Shown here in pieces: positions 1 through 8,611 of a stretch of DNA of 64,000 nt. This DNA is from Streptomyces niveus (GTDB lineage: Bacteria > Actinomycetota > Actinomycetes > Streptomycetales > Streptomycetaceae): assembly GCF_002009175.1 (NCBI RefSeq), contig NZ_CP018047.1, positions 5,766,001 to 5,830,000 of the forward strand, in the 5' to 3' direction. The position numbers and the translations under genes are program-made. The notes beneath the pieces are model-generated. The model was not told where the DNA came from and did not search any database. It was given only the letters and a program-made list of their open reading frames with translations. Positions within the stretch are counted from its first letter, which is position 1. Every line of letters begins with the position of its first letter.

Positions 1-9
1 GGAGGGCAA

Positions 10-1104
10 GTGACCTTGCCCGGTCGCGGCCCCGACCGCACCGAACACCTCGTCCTGCCCGGTGTCCTGACGGCCGATCAGGCCGACGAGACCGTCGCGG
101 GGATCCTCGCCGTCCAGCGCCCCGACGGCGCCATCCCCTGGTTCCGCGGCCACCACCTCGACCCGTGGGACCACACCGAGGCCGCCATGGCGCTCGACGC
201 GTCCGGTGAACACGAGGCCGCGGCCCGCGCGTACGCGTGGCTGGCCCGGCACCAGAACGAGGACGGGTCCTGGTACGCCGCCTACGACGACGGCGAGGCC
301 ACCCGGCCCACCGATCTCAGCCGCGAGACCAACTTCTGCGCCTATCCCGCGGTCGGCGTCTGGCACCACTACCTGGCCACCGGCGACGAGGTCTTCCTCG
401 ACCGGATGTGGCCCGTCGTGCGCTCCGCGATCGGGTTCGTCCTGGAACTCCAGCAGCCCGGCGGGCAGATCGGCTGGAAGCGCGAGGCCGACGGCACGCC
501 CGTCGACGACGCCCTGCTGACCGGCAGTTCGTCCGTGCACCAAGCGCTGCGCTGCGCGCTCGCGATCGCCGAGGAACGTGAGGAGCCGCAGCCCGACTGG
601 GAGTTGGCCGCCGGTTCACTCGCGCACGCGATCCGGGAGCACCCCGAGCGCTTCCTCGACAAGAGCCGCTACTCGATGGACTGGTACTACCCGGTCCTCG
701 GCGGGGCGATGACCGGAGCGCAGGCGAAAGCGCGGATCGAGGAGGGCTGGGACCGCTTCGTCGTCCCGGAACTCGGGGTGCGCTGTGTACTGCCCAACCC
801 GTGGGTGACGGGCGGCGAGAGCTGCGAACTCGCCCTGGCGCTCTGGGTGGTGGGCGAGTCGGACCGGGCGCTGGACGTACTCCAGTCCATCGGGCATCTG
901 CGCGCGGACGGCGGAATGTACTGGACGGGCTATGTCTTCGAGGGTGAGAAGGCCGTCTGGCCCGAGGAGTTGACGAGCTGGACGGCAGCCTCACTGCTGC
1001 TGGCCGTGGCCGCTCTCGGGGGGGACGAGGCGACCACGGCGGTCTTCAGCGGTGAGAGGCTGCCGTCCGGACTCGAGCCGGACTGCTGCGAACGGGTCGG
1101 CTGA
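10..1104 (+). CDS. Prenyltransferase/squalene-oxidase-repeat-like barrel protein
   Basis: 364 aa, GTG start directly behind a GGAGGG ribosome binding site at 1-6. The protein is rich in aromatic and acidic residues and has repeated helical segments (VQRPDGAIPWF near 32, HQNEDGSWYAAY near 80, LRADGGMYWTGYV near 300). These resemble the alpha/alpha barrel repeats of prenyltransferase/squalene-cyclase or glycoside-hydrolase-like folds (Q-x-x-D/G-G-x-W type). No signal peptide is visible, so it is probably cytosolic. The ribosome binding site sits at the window edge, so it may be the last gene of an operon that starts outside. The substrate cannot be told from sequence; the fold call is moderate, the coding call strong. 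Confidence 0.75.
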   Translation: MTLPGRGPDRTEHLVLPGVLTADQADETVAGILAVQRPDGAIPWFRGHHLDPWDHTEAAMALDASGEHEAAARAYAWLARHQNEDGSWYAAYDDGEATRPTDLSRETNFCAYPAVGVWHHYLATGDEVFLDRMWPVVRSAIGFVLELQQPGGQIGWKREADGTPVDDALLTGSSSVHQALRCALAIAEEREEPQPDWELAAGSLAHAIREHPERFLDKSRYSMDWYYPVLGGAMTGAQAKARIEEGWDRFVVPELGVRCVLPNPWVTGGESCELALALWVVGESDRALDVLQSIGHLRADGGMYWTGYVFEGEKAVWPEELTSWTAASLLLAVAALGGDEATTAVFSGERLPSGLEPDCCERVG

Positions 1105-1139
1105 GGGTCGGTCGGCTGAGGGCGGCCGCCGACCGGCCG

Positions 1140-1433
1140 TCAGACCCGACGGATCCGGCCGGCCAGCCCGTGGCCGATGAACAGGTACACCACGGCCGCG
1201 AGACCGTAGCCGCACACCACTCGCGCCCATGCCTCGTCGAAGGTGAACAGGTCGTAGGACCAGCCGGCGAGCCAGCGTGCCGCGTCCTGGACGAAGTTCA
1301 CCAGGTCGTTGGCGCGGTTGGCGTCCAGCAGGTACATCAAGATCCAGAGGCCCAAGATGAAGGCCATGACATCCGCGATCACTATGAGGATCGTGGCTGC
1401 TGCGCTACTTCCACTGCGTTGACGTGTGGCCAT
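1140..1433 (-). CDS. Small two-helix membrane protein
   Basis: 97 aa. A short basic/serine N-terminus is followed by a strongly hydrophobic helix (about residues 13-37, TILIVIADVMAFILG). An amphipathic stretch with many acidic and aromatic residues comes next, then a second hydrophobic helix (about 74-91, YGLAAVVYLFIGHG) and a basic tail GRIRR that probably stays in the cytoplasm. I recognise no enzymatic motif; it is of the type annotated as a conserved actinobacterial membrane protein. It converges with the preceding + strand gene and has the same direction as the next membrane protein. Confidence 0.65.
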   Translation of the reverse strand: MATRQRSGSSAAATILIVIADVMAFILGLWILMYLLDANRANDLVNFVQDAARWLAGWSYDLFTFDEAWARVVCGYGLAAVVYLFIGHGLAGRIRRV

Positions 1434-1502
1434 GACGTCCGTGTTGCCGCTCCGGGACGGCCGAAACCCCCCACCTGGCCGACACGTCGTGTCCGGTGAA
1501 CG

Positions 1503-1539
1503 CCGAAGGCCCCCGCCCGGGGAGGGCGGGGGCCTTCGG
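1503..1539. terminator. Perfect GC hairpin terminator
   Basis: Two 16-nt arms (1503-1518 and 1524-1539; CCGAAGGCCCCCGCCC and its complement) surround a 5-nt loop. It lies just past the stop of the 1558-2397 minus-strand gene and upstream of the small membrane protein, so it should end transcription of the former. Confidence 0.8.
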
Positions 1540-1557
1540 ATGTGTGGTGCTCGGCGC

Positions 1558-2397
1558 TCAGCCGCGCTGGATGCCGGTCGTGTCCTGGAGCAGACCGCGA
1601 CGGCCGTCCTGCGTCTGGGCGATCAGGCCGGGACCGCGCTGCTCGACGGCCAAGTACCAGGTACCCGGAGCGAGTTCGGCGATCGGGGACGGCGAGCCGT
1701 CCTCGCCGTACAGGGGACGGGCCACCGGCACGGCGAACCAGAACGGCTCGAAGTTGCCGCCGGACGAGCCGTCCTGCTTCGGACCCGGCGCCCCCGGCTG
1801 TCCGCCCTGCGAGGGCTGACCCGGACCCGGCTGGCCCGGCTGGGCACCGCCGTACGCCGGCTGGGGCTGACCCGGCTGGCCACCGTAGGGCTGCTGCTGG
1901 GCGCCCGGGTAGCCGTAACCCTGGCCGGGGTGGCCCGGCTGGCCGTACGGCGAGGCGACCTGCGGCTTCGGGGCGCCGACGAGCGGCGCCTTGAGGGCGG
2001 GAACGAGCGGGGTGGCGAGGGCGCCCGCGGCGAGCACGATGGTGGCGAGCAGGCCGAGGATCAGGCCGGCGCCCGCGTTGTTCGCGTCGATGATGGTCCA
2101 GAACGCCGTCCACAGCGCGAAGACGGTCAGGGCGACACCGAACTGACCGAGGTCGAGACCTGCCACCTTGCGCCCGGGCATGCCGCGACCGACGACGATG
2201 AGCGCGGCGCCGATGATGCCGCCGATGTAGATGCTCATCACGATACCGAGCGAGTCCCAGGCGTTCGAGCTGTAGCTCGAGCAGTCGACGCCCTGCGGGC
2301 AGTCGATGCCGACGAGGTCGAGGAACGAGGCGATGAACAGCACCACCGCTGCTCCGATCACCACGCCATCGCCTCGTGTGAGGGAGCGGATGTTCAC
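1558..2397 (-). CDS. DUF5336-like four-helix membrane protein with Pro/Gly/Gln-rich tail
   Basis: 279 aa. The N-terminal 120 residues contain about four hydrophobic helices (near 12-30, 48-68, 86-102, 108-128). Two cysteines in an extracytoplasmic loop (CPQGVDCSSY, near 33-39) could form a disulfide. Residues about 145-210 form a low-complexity linker with repeated GQPG/QPYGG/PGQP units, typical of actinobacterial cell-envelope proteins. A compact C-terminal domain of about 60 residues ends the protein (FWFAVPVARPLYGEDG ... GLLQDTTGIQRG). The layout fits the mycobacterial/streptomycete DUF5336 type; function unknown. Good codon bias and a terminator immediately downstream support the call. 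Confidence 0.75.
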   Translation of the reverse strand: MNIRSLTRGDGVVIGAAVVLFIASFLDLVGIDCPQGVDCSSYSSNAWDSLGIVMSIYIGGIIGAALIVVGRGMPGRKVAGLDLGQFGVALTVFALWTAFWTIIDANNAGAGLILGLLATIVLAAGALATPLVPALKAPLVGAPKPQVASPYGQPGHPGQGYGYPGAQQQPYGGQPGQPQPAYGGAQPGQPGPGQPSQGGQPGAPGPKQDGSSGGNFEPFWFAVPVARPLYGEDGSPSPIAELAPGTWYLAVEQRGPGLIAQTQDGRRGLLQDTTGIQRG

Positions 2398-2722
2398 GTT
2401 GAAAAGTCCTTCGTAGGTCGTCTCGTCGGGGCGGTCGCCACCGTCGCTGGGGCGACGGCGAGGGGTGCGAAGCTCGGGGGCGGCTCCCTATCGTACGGAT
2501 AAATCTATCGTCTGCCCGAGCGGGTCGTCTCCTCGGTTCCGGGCCACCTCGGAAGAGGACCACGGCAGGCCCTCCAACGGTTGCGGGAGTGCGCGAAGAA
2601 GAATGGATCGCGGTCTTTTCGTTGTGAATCCGTTGCCATTTGAAGGCTGTTCGGACGCGTTACCCCGCGTTTTCGCGTGCCGTTCCCCGCGTTCGGCTAT
2701 CGGCCGGGGGTAACGGGTGTGG
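2398..2722. promoter_or_regulatory. 325-bp gap: promoter region and possible amidase terminator
   Basis: No convincing gene. The part next to 2397 must hold the promoter of the DUF5336-like gene; on the minus strand two CGATAG hexamers occur 17 bp apart within an AT-richer patch (about 2490-2510). Near the other end an 8-bp inverted repeat, GTTACCCC (2659-2666) and GGGGTAAC (2707-2714), could form a long hairpin just past the amidase stop. Base composition here is clearly less GC-rich than in the genes. Confidence 0.4.
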
Positions 2723-3709
2723 CTATCGGTTCAGGAAACTACTGATCCCGTCCGCCATTCCCTGTGCCGCCTTCTGCCGCCAGTCGGCGCTCGTCAGCAG
2801 GGCGATGTCCTTCGTGTCACGCATGTTGCCGCACTCGATGAAGACCTTGGGCACGGTCGAGAGATTCAGCCCGCCGAGGTCGTCACGCACATCAAGTCCC
2901 GTACCCCCGCCGAGATAATTGGACGGAGCGCTTCCGGTCGTGCGTACGAAATTGCCCGCGATGCGTTCGCCGAGATCGCGCGAGGGAGCCACGATCTTCG
3001 AGGTGTCCGCCCCGCCCGACTTCACCAGCGCGGGAAGGATGACATGGAAGCCGCGGTTGCCCGCTGCCGAGCCGTCCGCGTGGATGGAGATGACCGCGTC
3101 CGCACCGGCCTTGTTGCCGATTTCCGCGCGCTCGTCGACGCACGGTCCCCACGCCCGGTCGTTCTCGTGTGTCAGTTTCACCGTGGCTCCCTCTTTACGG
3201 AGGAGAGTGCGGAGGCGCTGTGAAACATCGGCGGTGAATTCGGCTTCCGTGTAACCGGAGTTGCCCGAGGTGCCCGTGGTGTCGCATTCCTTGCGATTGG
3301 TTCCGATGTCCACGAGTTTGTTGATCTCGGCCGTGTGTTTGAAGTTGCCGGGGTTGTGTCCGGGGTCGATGACGACGGTCCGGCCCGCGAGCGGTCCGTC
3401 GCCGGGAGCGGGCCGCGCGTCCCCCGGAGCAGCGTCGTCGCCGGACGCCGGCTTCGACGGCGACTCAGGGCCGGACGGCCTCGGCTCCGGCCCGGACGAA
3501 CCCGGCCGCTGCGACGGATCGGCCGAGGCGGACGCGCTCGCGCCCTGCGCGGGGAGCCCGGCCGGGCCCCCGTCGTCGGACCCGCCGGTGGCCTGCCAGA
3601 TCAGCCAGCCGGCGAAGGCACCCGGCACGACGGCCGCGGCGGCGAGGGTGAGCGTGAGCCGCGAGAGGGGGCGGCGGCGGGCGGAGAGGTGGCTTTCGTC
3701 GTACGACAC
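2723..3709 (-). CDS. N-acetylmuramoyl-L-alanine amidase (Amidase_3)
   Basis: 328 aa. It hydrolyses the bond between N-acetylmuramate and L-alanine in peptidoglycan. The order is: a cytoplasmic basic start, one transmembrane or signal-anchor helix (about 20-42, TLTLAAAAVVPGAFAGWLIW), a Pro/Ser/Gly/Asp-rich linker to about 108, then the catalytic domain. The family's zinc and catalytic residues are visible: His in VVIDPGHNPG (near 116), Glu in YTEAEFT (near 154), His in ISIHADGS (near 210) and Glu in FIECGNM (near 292). Domain length is normal and complete. It acts outside the membrane. It shares direction with the methyltransferase 31 bp upstream. Confidence 0.93.
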   Translation of the reverse strand: MSYDESHLSARRRPLSRLTLTLAAAAVVPGAFAGWLIWQATGGSDDGGPAGLPAQGASASASADPSQRPGSSGPEPRPSGPESPSKPASGDDAAPGDARPAPGDGPLAGRTVVIDPGHNPGNFKHTAEINKLVDIGTNRKECDTTGTSGNSGYTEAEFTADVSQRLRTLLRKEGATVKLTHENDRAWGPCVDERAEIGNKAGADAVISIHADGSAAGNRGFHVILPALVKSGGADTSKIVAPSRDLGERIAGNFVRTTGSAPSNYLGGGTGLDVRDDLGGLNLSTVPKVFIECGNMRDTKDIALLTSADWRQKAAQGMADGISSFLNR

Positions 3710-3740
3710 CCGGCGATGCTAGTCCGTGAAGGACGGAGCG

Positions 3741-4424
3741 TCAGGTTCCCGCCCCGGTACGTCGCAGGACACGCAGGGACTCGTACTCCGAGACCTCCGC
3801 GAACGCGCCGGACGCCAGCGCGCGCCGCCACACCCGGTACGGGGCCTGGCCACCGTCCGCCGGGTCGGGGAACACGTCGTGCACCACCAGCAGCCCGCCC
3901 TCGGCGAGATGCGGTGCCCAGCCCTCGTAGTCACCGTTCGCGTGCTCGTCGGTGTGGCCGCCGTCGATGAACACCAGGCCGAGCGGGCCGCCCCAGACGG
4001 CGGCCACCTGCGGGGAGCGGCCGACGATCGCCACGACATGGTCCTCCAGACCGGCCGCGTGGAGCGCCCGGCGGAAGGACGGCAGCGTGTCCATACGGCC
4101 GACCTCGGGGTCGACGACCGACGGGTCGTGGTACTCCCAGCCGGGCTGCTGCTCCTCGCTGCCGCGGTGGTGGTCGACGGTGAGCGCCGTGACACCGGCG
4201 GCGCGGGCCGCGTCGGCGAGCAGGATGGTGGAACGGCCGCAGTACGTGCCGACTTCGAGCAACGGCAGCCCCAGGGCGGCGGCCTCGGTGGCGGCGGCGT
4301 ACAGGGCCAGGCCCTCACCGGTCGGCATGAAGCCCTTGGCGCCCTCGAAGGCTGCCAGCACCTCGGGGGAGGGGGTGGGGGCGGCGGCCGGGGTCGGTTC
4401 GTACGGGGCGGTCCCGGCGGTCAT
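3741..4424 (-). CDS. Class I SAM-dependent methyltransferase (Methyltransf_24 type)
   Basis: 227 aa; the ATG at 4424 was chosen because GAGGA lies just upstream. The SAM-binding glycine-rich loop is LLEVGTYCGRST (near 57-68). It is followed by an acidic motif (TVDHHRG, near 85), the LVFIDGGHTDEH motif (near 152) and LLVVHDVF (near 183). The IDGGH/HDVF pair marks the O-methyltransferase-like group Methyltransf_24, often acting on glycans, lipids or secondary metabolites. No substrate-specific feature is recognised. It lies between an exporter and a secreted cell-wall enzyme with no pathway context. Confidence 0.82.
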   Translation of the reverse strand: MTAGTAPYEPTPAAAPTPSPEVLAAFEGAKGFMPTGEGLALYAAATEAAALGLPLLEVGTYCGRSTILLADAARAAGVTALTVDHHRGSEEQQPGWEYHDPSVVDPEVGRMDTLPSFRRALHAAGLEDHVVAIVGRSPQVAAVWGGPLGLVFIDGGHTDEHANGDYEGWAPHLAEGGLLVVHDVFPDPADGGQAPYRVWRRALASGAFAEVSEYESLRVLRRTGAGT

Positions 4425-4489
4425 GTGTTCCTCCTGAGCGGGTGTGCGGTGCGGTCGCCCATGGTGCCGTACGACGCCCCGCGCACGGA

Positions 4490-4556
4490 CAGGCCCTACG
4501 ATCCGGACACGCCCTACGACCGGACGCGTTACGACCGGACACGCCTTACGACCGGA
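4490..4556. repeat. Degenerate 15-18 bp tandem repeat at the 3' end of the MFS gene
   Basis: About four imperfect copies of a unit whose core is CCCTACGACCGGACACG follow one another with 18-, 17- and 15-bp spacing. The array runs from the intergenic space into the last codons of the minus-strand MFS gene (stop at 4546-4548). It may act as a weak terminator or be a slippage product. Confidence 0.6.
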
Positions 4557-6309
4557 CCGCCGCCCGGGGCGCCAGCACCAGGTCGACGTCCACCGAGAGT
4601 GCCCCGCCGAGGTAGGTCGCCGGGTGGGCGTACGGTGCGTAACCCGTGGCCGAGCCGGCCAGGACGTACTCACCGGCGGTCGGTGCCGTGAGGGCGTACC
4701 GGCCCTCGTCGTCCGCCGTGGTGAGACCGGCCTGGCGGCCGCGAGGGTCGATGAGCGTGACGTTGGCCCGCGGGACGGGCGCGCCGTCGGCGTCCAGCAC
4801 CCGGCCGCGGAAGCCCCGGACGCCGGGCGGCGCGGGGGCGACGTCCTCGCTGCTCGCCAGCAACTCGGTCCGGGGCGAGGTCTTGTGGGAGGGCAGGAAC
4901 GCGGCCAGCGCCAGACCGCCGAGCACGGCGGCCGTGGCGATCACGAACGAGATGCGGAAGCCGTGCAGGCTGGGCACCGCCGTGGGGCCCGTACCGATCG
5001 CCGTACGCGCCAGCACCATGCCGATGACGGCGCTGGAGACCGACGTACCGATCGAACGGGCCAGGGTGTTCAGCCCGTTGGCGGCGCCGGTCTCCTTCGG
5101 GTCGACGGCCCCGACGATCAGGGCGGGCAGCGAGGAGTACGCCAGTCCGATGCCCGCGCCGAGGATCACGGAGATGACGACGGTCTGCCAGGCGGCGCTC
5201 ATCATGAACAGCCCGGCGCCGTAACCGGCCGCGATGACCGCCATGCCGATCATCAGCGAGACCTTGGGGCCGCGCCGCGCGGATATCCGGGCGTAGACCG
5301 GGGCCACGAACATCATCGTCAGACCGAGCGGGGCGACGCACAGACCCGCGACGACCATGGACCGACCGAGGCCGCCGGTCGACGTGGGGAGCTGAAGCAG
5401 CTGCGGGAGGATCAGCGACACCGCGTAGAACGCGACGCCGACCATCACCGAGACGAGGTTGGTCAGCAGCACCTCGCGGCGCGCGCTCGTACGGAGGTCG
5501 ACGAGCGGGGCCTTCAGGCGCAGCTCCATGGCACCCCACAGCCCGAGGATCACGACGGCCACGCCGAACAGCCCGAGTGTCGTGGACGACGTCCAGCCCC
5601 AGGCGCTGCCCTTGGTGATCGGCAGCAGCAGGGCGACGAGGCCCGCGGAGAGCCCGAGCGCGCCGAACCAGTCGAACCGGCCGCCCGCCCGTACCGAACT
5701 CTCCGGCACCACCAGGACCGTCAGCACCATCGACAGCACACCGAGCCCGGCGGCGCCGAAGAACAGGGTGTGCCAGTCGGCGTGCTGCGCGACCAGCGCG
5801 GCGCCGGGCAGGGCGAGTCCGCCGCCGACCCCGATCGACGAACTCATCAGGGCCATCGCCGAGCCGAGCTTCTCGCGGGGCAGCTCGTCGCGCATGATGC
5901 CGATGCCGAGGGGGATCGCGCCCATCGCGAAGCCCTGGAGGGCGCGGCCGGCGATCATCACCGTCAGATCGTCGGTGAACGCGCAGACCAGCGAGCCGAC
6001 GACCATGACCGCGAGGCTCGCGAGCAGCATCCGGCGCTTGCCGTAGAGGTCGCCGAGCCGCCCCATGATCGGGGTGGACACCGCGCCGGCGAGGAGCGTC
6101 GCCGTGATGACCCACGTCGCGTTGTCGGGCGAGGTGCGCAGCAGCGCCGGCAGGTCCTTGATGATCGGGACGAGCAGGGTCTGCATGACGGCGACGGTGA
6201 TGCCGGCGAACGCGAGTACCGGGACGACGCCGCCGTTGCCCCGCTTACGCGGAACGGCCCCGGGGACGGGGCCGGATCCGGCGTACTGGTCGGGCGTCGC
6301 TTGCGGCAT
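4546..6309 (-). CDS. MFS drug exporter with C-terminal carboxypeptidase-regulatory-like domain
   Basis: 587 aa; ATG at 6309 chosen because an in-frame extension lacks codon bias and GGAGG sits upstream. Residues about 25-495 form a 14-helix DHA2-type transporter: ITVAVMQTLLVPI in helix 1, GRLGDLYGKRRM (motif A, near 104), and a glycine/proline-rich helix 5 (ALPGAAL). After a linker, the last 75-80 residues (GFRGRVLDADGAPVPRANV ... AGEYVLAGSATGY) match a CarboxypepD_reg/Ig-like beta-sandwich, unusual on an MFS protein. Divergent from another DHA2 exporter across a short intergenic palindrome. Drug specificity unknown. Confidence 0.88.
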   Translation of the reverse strand: MPQATPDQYAGSGPVPGAVPRKRGNGGVVPVLAFAGITVAVMQTLLVPIIKDLPALLRTSPDNATWVITATLLAGAVSTPIMGRLGDLYGKRRMLLASLAVMVVGSLVCAFTDDLTVMIAGRALQGFAMGAIPLGIGIMRDELPREKLGSAMALMSSSIGVGGGLALPGAALVAQHADWHTLFFGAAGLGVLSMVLTVLVVPESSVRAGGRFDWFGALGLSAGLVALLLPITKGSAWGWTSSTTLGLFGVAVVILGLWGAMELRLKAPLVDLRTSARREVLLTNLVSVMVGVAFYAVSLILPQLLQLPTSTGGLGRSMVVAGLCVAPLGLTMMFVAPVYARISARRGPKVSLMIGMAVIAAGYGAGLFMMSAAWQTVVISVILGAGIGLAYSSLPALIVGAVDPKETGAANGLNTLARSIGTSVSSAVIGMVLARTAIGTGPTAVPSLHGFRISFVIATAAVLGGLALAAFLPSHKTSPRTELLASSEDVAPAPPGVRGFRGRVLDADGAPVPRANVTLIDPRGRQAGLTTADDEGRYALTAPTAGEYVLAGSATGYAPYAHPATYLGGALSVDVDLVLAPRAAVRS

Positions 6310-6432
6310 GGGTGGAGCCTCCGGGCAGGGGAAGGGTGGGCGGGGCGGTCGGGTGGACGGAGATTCAACGCATCCGGGTGGGCCCGGTATTCCGTGGTGC
6401 GCGATGGACTTAGGCCGCAGGCCCGGTGTCCA

Positions 6433-6454
6433 GTACATCGATATCCCCATGTAC
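6433..6454. promoter_or_regulatory. Palindromic operator candidate between divergent exporters
   Basis: Inverted repeat with 6-bp arms, GTACAT (6433-6438) and ATGTAC (6449-6454), separated by 10 bp, 32 bp upstream of the + strand exporter start and 124 bp from the minus-strand one. The size fits a TetR/MarR-type operator controlling one or both genes. No regulator gene is adjacent. Confidence 0.45.
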
Positions 6455-6485
6455 GGGCAAGGGAGGGGCTGCGACCATTACGGCC

Positions 6486-7985
6486 ATGGCCCACGTCCCG
6501 GCAGTCTCCGAAACCGAAAACGGCCGCGAGCCCGAATCCGAGAACGAGTCCGGGCCCGTTCTCGGATTCGGTCGTGAGTCCGGCTCCGCGAGCGCCGCCG
6601 CCGCGCGGTCGCCCCGCACCTGGGCCGTCATCGTCGCCGCGTGCGCCGGCCAGTTCCTCGTCGTCCTCGACGTCTCGGTGGTCAACGTCGCCCTGCCGTC
6701 GATGCGCGCCGACCTCGGCCTCAGCACCATCGGTCTCCAGTGGGTCCTCAACGCCTACTCGATCGCGTTCGCCGGTTTCATGCTCCTCGGCGGCCGGGCC
6801 GCCGACATCTTCGGCCGCAAGCGGATGTTCCTCGCCGGGCTCGGTGTCTTCACCGCCGCGTCCCTGGCCGGCGGTCTCGCGCAGGAGGGCTGGCAACTGC
6901 TCGCCGCCCGTGGCGTGCAGGGCCTCGGCGCCGCCGTACTGGCCCCCGCGACGCTCACCATCCTGACCGCCGCCGTCCCCGCCGGACCGGCGCGGACGCG
7001 GGCCATAGCCACCTGGGCGGCGGTCGGCGCGGGCGGTGGCGCGGCGGGCGGGCTCGTCGGCGGCGTACTGACCGACGCGCTGTCCTGGCGCTGGGTGCTG
7101 CTGATCAACGTGCCCGCCGGGGCGCTGGTCCTGCTCGCCGCCGCGCTGTGGCTGACGGAGAGCCGGGCGAAGGAGGCGCGGCGCCGGCTGGACCTGCCGG
7201 GCGCCGTCCTGGTCACCGGCGGTCTCGCCGTCGTCGCGTACGGCATCGTGCAGACCGAGGAGGCGGGCTGGACGGCCGCGGCGACACTCGTGCCGCTCCT
7301 CGGCGGACTGCTGCTGCTCGCGGCCTTTCTGCTGGTGGAGGCGCGCACGAAGCAGCCGCTGATGCCGCTGGGGCTCTTCCGCGTACGGGCGGTATCGGCG
7401 GCCAACGCCGGGATGATGATGACCGGTTCGGCGTCGTTCGCGATGTGGTTCTTCATGACCGTCTACGCCCAGAACGTCCTCGGCTACACGCCGCTCCAGG
7501 CGGGCCTCGCGCTGATACCGAGTTCGCTGAGCGTCGTACTCGGCTCCAAGCTGGCGCCCCTGCTGATGCGGCGCGTCGGTGCCCGCCATGTCGCGGTCCT
7601 CGGCGCGCTCGTGGGGTCCGCCGGATTCGGCTGGCAGTCGATGATGACCGCCGACGGCACCTTCCTGAGGACGATCCTGGGACCCGGCATCCTGATGATG
7701 GCCGGCGCCGGACTGGCCATGACACCGCTGGCCGCCCTCGCGACGGCGAGCGCGGCACCCGGCGAGGCCGGACTCGTCTCCGGCCTCGTGAACACCTCGC
7801 GGACCATGGGCGGGGCCATCGGCCTCGCGGTCCTCTCGACGGTCGCGGCGGCCCGTACGTCCCACGGGACGGGGCCGGGGGCGCTGACCGAGGGGTACGC
7901 GCTGGCGTTCAGGACCGGGGCGGGGCTGCTGCTCGCGGCGGCGGTGCTGATGGTCTTCTGGCTGCCGCGCCGGTCGGACACGTGA
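6486..7985 (+). CDS. MFS multidrug exporter, DHA2/EmrB-QacA family (14 TM)
   Basis: 499 aa from the ATG at 6486; a GTG 60 bp upstream (6426) is also in frame but would overlap the palindrome. The first 45 residues are hydrophilic. Fourteen hydrophobic helices follow. Family motifs are visible: FLVVLDVSVVNVALP in helix 1 (D1 motif of DHA2), GGRAADIFGRKRMF (motif A), RWVLLINVPAG (motif D2). Proton-driven export of a lipophilic or cationic compound is the expected role. It converges on the response regulator gene with a 20-bp gap. Confidence 0.9.
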   Translation: MAHVPAVSETENGREPESENESGPVLGFGRESGSASAAAARSPRTWAVIVAACAGQFLVVLDVSVVNVALPSMRADLGLSTIGLQWVLNAYSIAFAGFMLLGGRAADIFGRKRMFLAGLGVFTAASLAGGLAQEGWQLLAARGVQGLGAAVLAPATLTILTAAVPAGPARTRAIATWAAVGAGGGAAGGLVGGVLTDALSWRWVLLINVPAGALVLLAAALWLTESRAKEARRRLDLPGAVLVTGGLAVVAYGIVQTEEAGWTAAATLVPLLGGLLLLAAFLLVEARTKQPLMPLGLFRVRAVSAANAGMMMTGSASFAMWFFMTVYAQNVLGYTPLQAGLALIPSSLSVVLGSKLAPLLMRRVGARHVAVLGALVGSAGFGWQSMMTADGTFLRTILGPGILMMAGAGLAMTPLAALATASAAPGEAGLVSGLVNTSRTMGGAIGLAVLSTVAAARTSHGTGPGALTEGYALAFRTGAGLLLAAAVLMVFWLPRRSDT

Positions 7986-8005
7986 GCGCGGGCGCCACCT
8001 GTCCC

Positions 8006-8611
8006 TCAGAGCCAGCCCTGCTGCCGGGCTTCCCGCATGGCCTCCATGCGGTTACGGGTGCGGGTCTTGCCGATCGCCGACGAGAGATAGTTGCGCACCG
8101 TGGACTCCGACAGATGCAGCTTCGCCGCGATGTCCGCGACGGTCGCCCCGTCCACGGAGGCGTTCAGCGCGTCGCGCTCGCGGGCGGTCAGCGGGCTCGG
8201 ACCCGCGCTCAGCGCGGCCGCGGCCAGCACCGGATCCACCACGGTCTCCCCGCCGAGCACCCGCCGGATCGCCTCGGCCAGCTCCTCCACCGGCCCGTCC
8301 TTGACCAGGAAACCCGCGGCCCCCGCCTCCATGGCCCGGCGCAGATAGCCGGGCCTGCCGAAGGTGGTGAGGATCAGCACCCGGCAGTCGGGGACCTCGT
8401 CGCGCAGGTCGGCGGCGGCGTCGAGACCGCTGCGGCCGGGGAGTTCGATGTCGAGCAGGGCCACGTCGGGGCGGGCCGTGAGGGCGGTGGAGACGATGGT
8501 GTCCCCGGCGGACACCTGGGCGACCACCTCCATGTCCCTCTCCATACCGAGGAGCAGCGCGAGGGCGCCGCGCATCATGTTCTGGTCCTCGGCGAGAAGG
8601 ACTCTGATCAT
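8006..8611 (-). CDS. NarL/LuxR-type response regulator
   Basis: 201 aa. N-terminal receiver with the acidic pair (AED, residues 8-9), phosphoacceptor Asp in VALLDIELPG (near 54), Thr in ILTTFG and Lys in FLVKDG (near 104). The C-terminal LuxR HTH begins PLTARERDAL (near 140) with VADIAAKLHLSESTVRNYLS as recognition region. The start overlaps the kinase stop by 4 bp (ATGA), so the two are co-translated. With the upstream ABC-2 genes it forms a DesR-like drug or membrane-stress module, probably controlling the transporter. Confidence 0.93.
   Translation of the reverse strand: MIRVLLAEDQNMMRGALALLLGMERDMEVVAQVSAGDTIVSTALTARPDVALLDIELPGRSGLDAAADLRDEVPDCRVLILTTFGRPGYLRRAMEAGAAGFLVKDGPVEELAEAIRRVLGGETVVDPVLAAAALSAGPSPLTARERDALNASVDGATVADIAAKLHLSESTVRNYLSSAIGKTRTRNRMEAMREARQQGWL

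Noticed and set aside
4444..6966. 840-codon open frame on the + strand antisense to the MFS exporter
   Set aside because: Composition is Arg/Gly/His/Asp-rich shadow translation of a high-GC gene; the minus-strand protein has clear transporter motifs.
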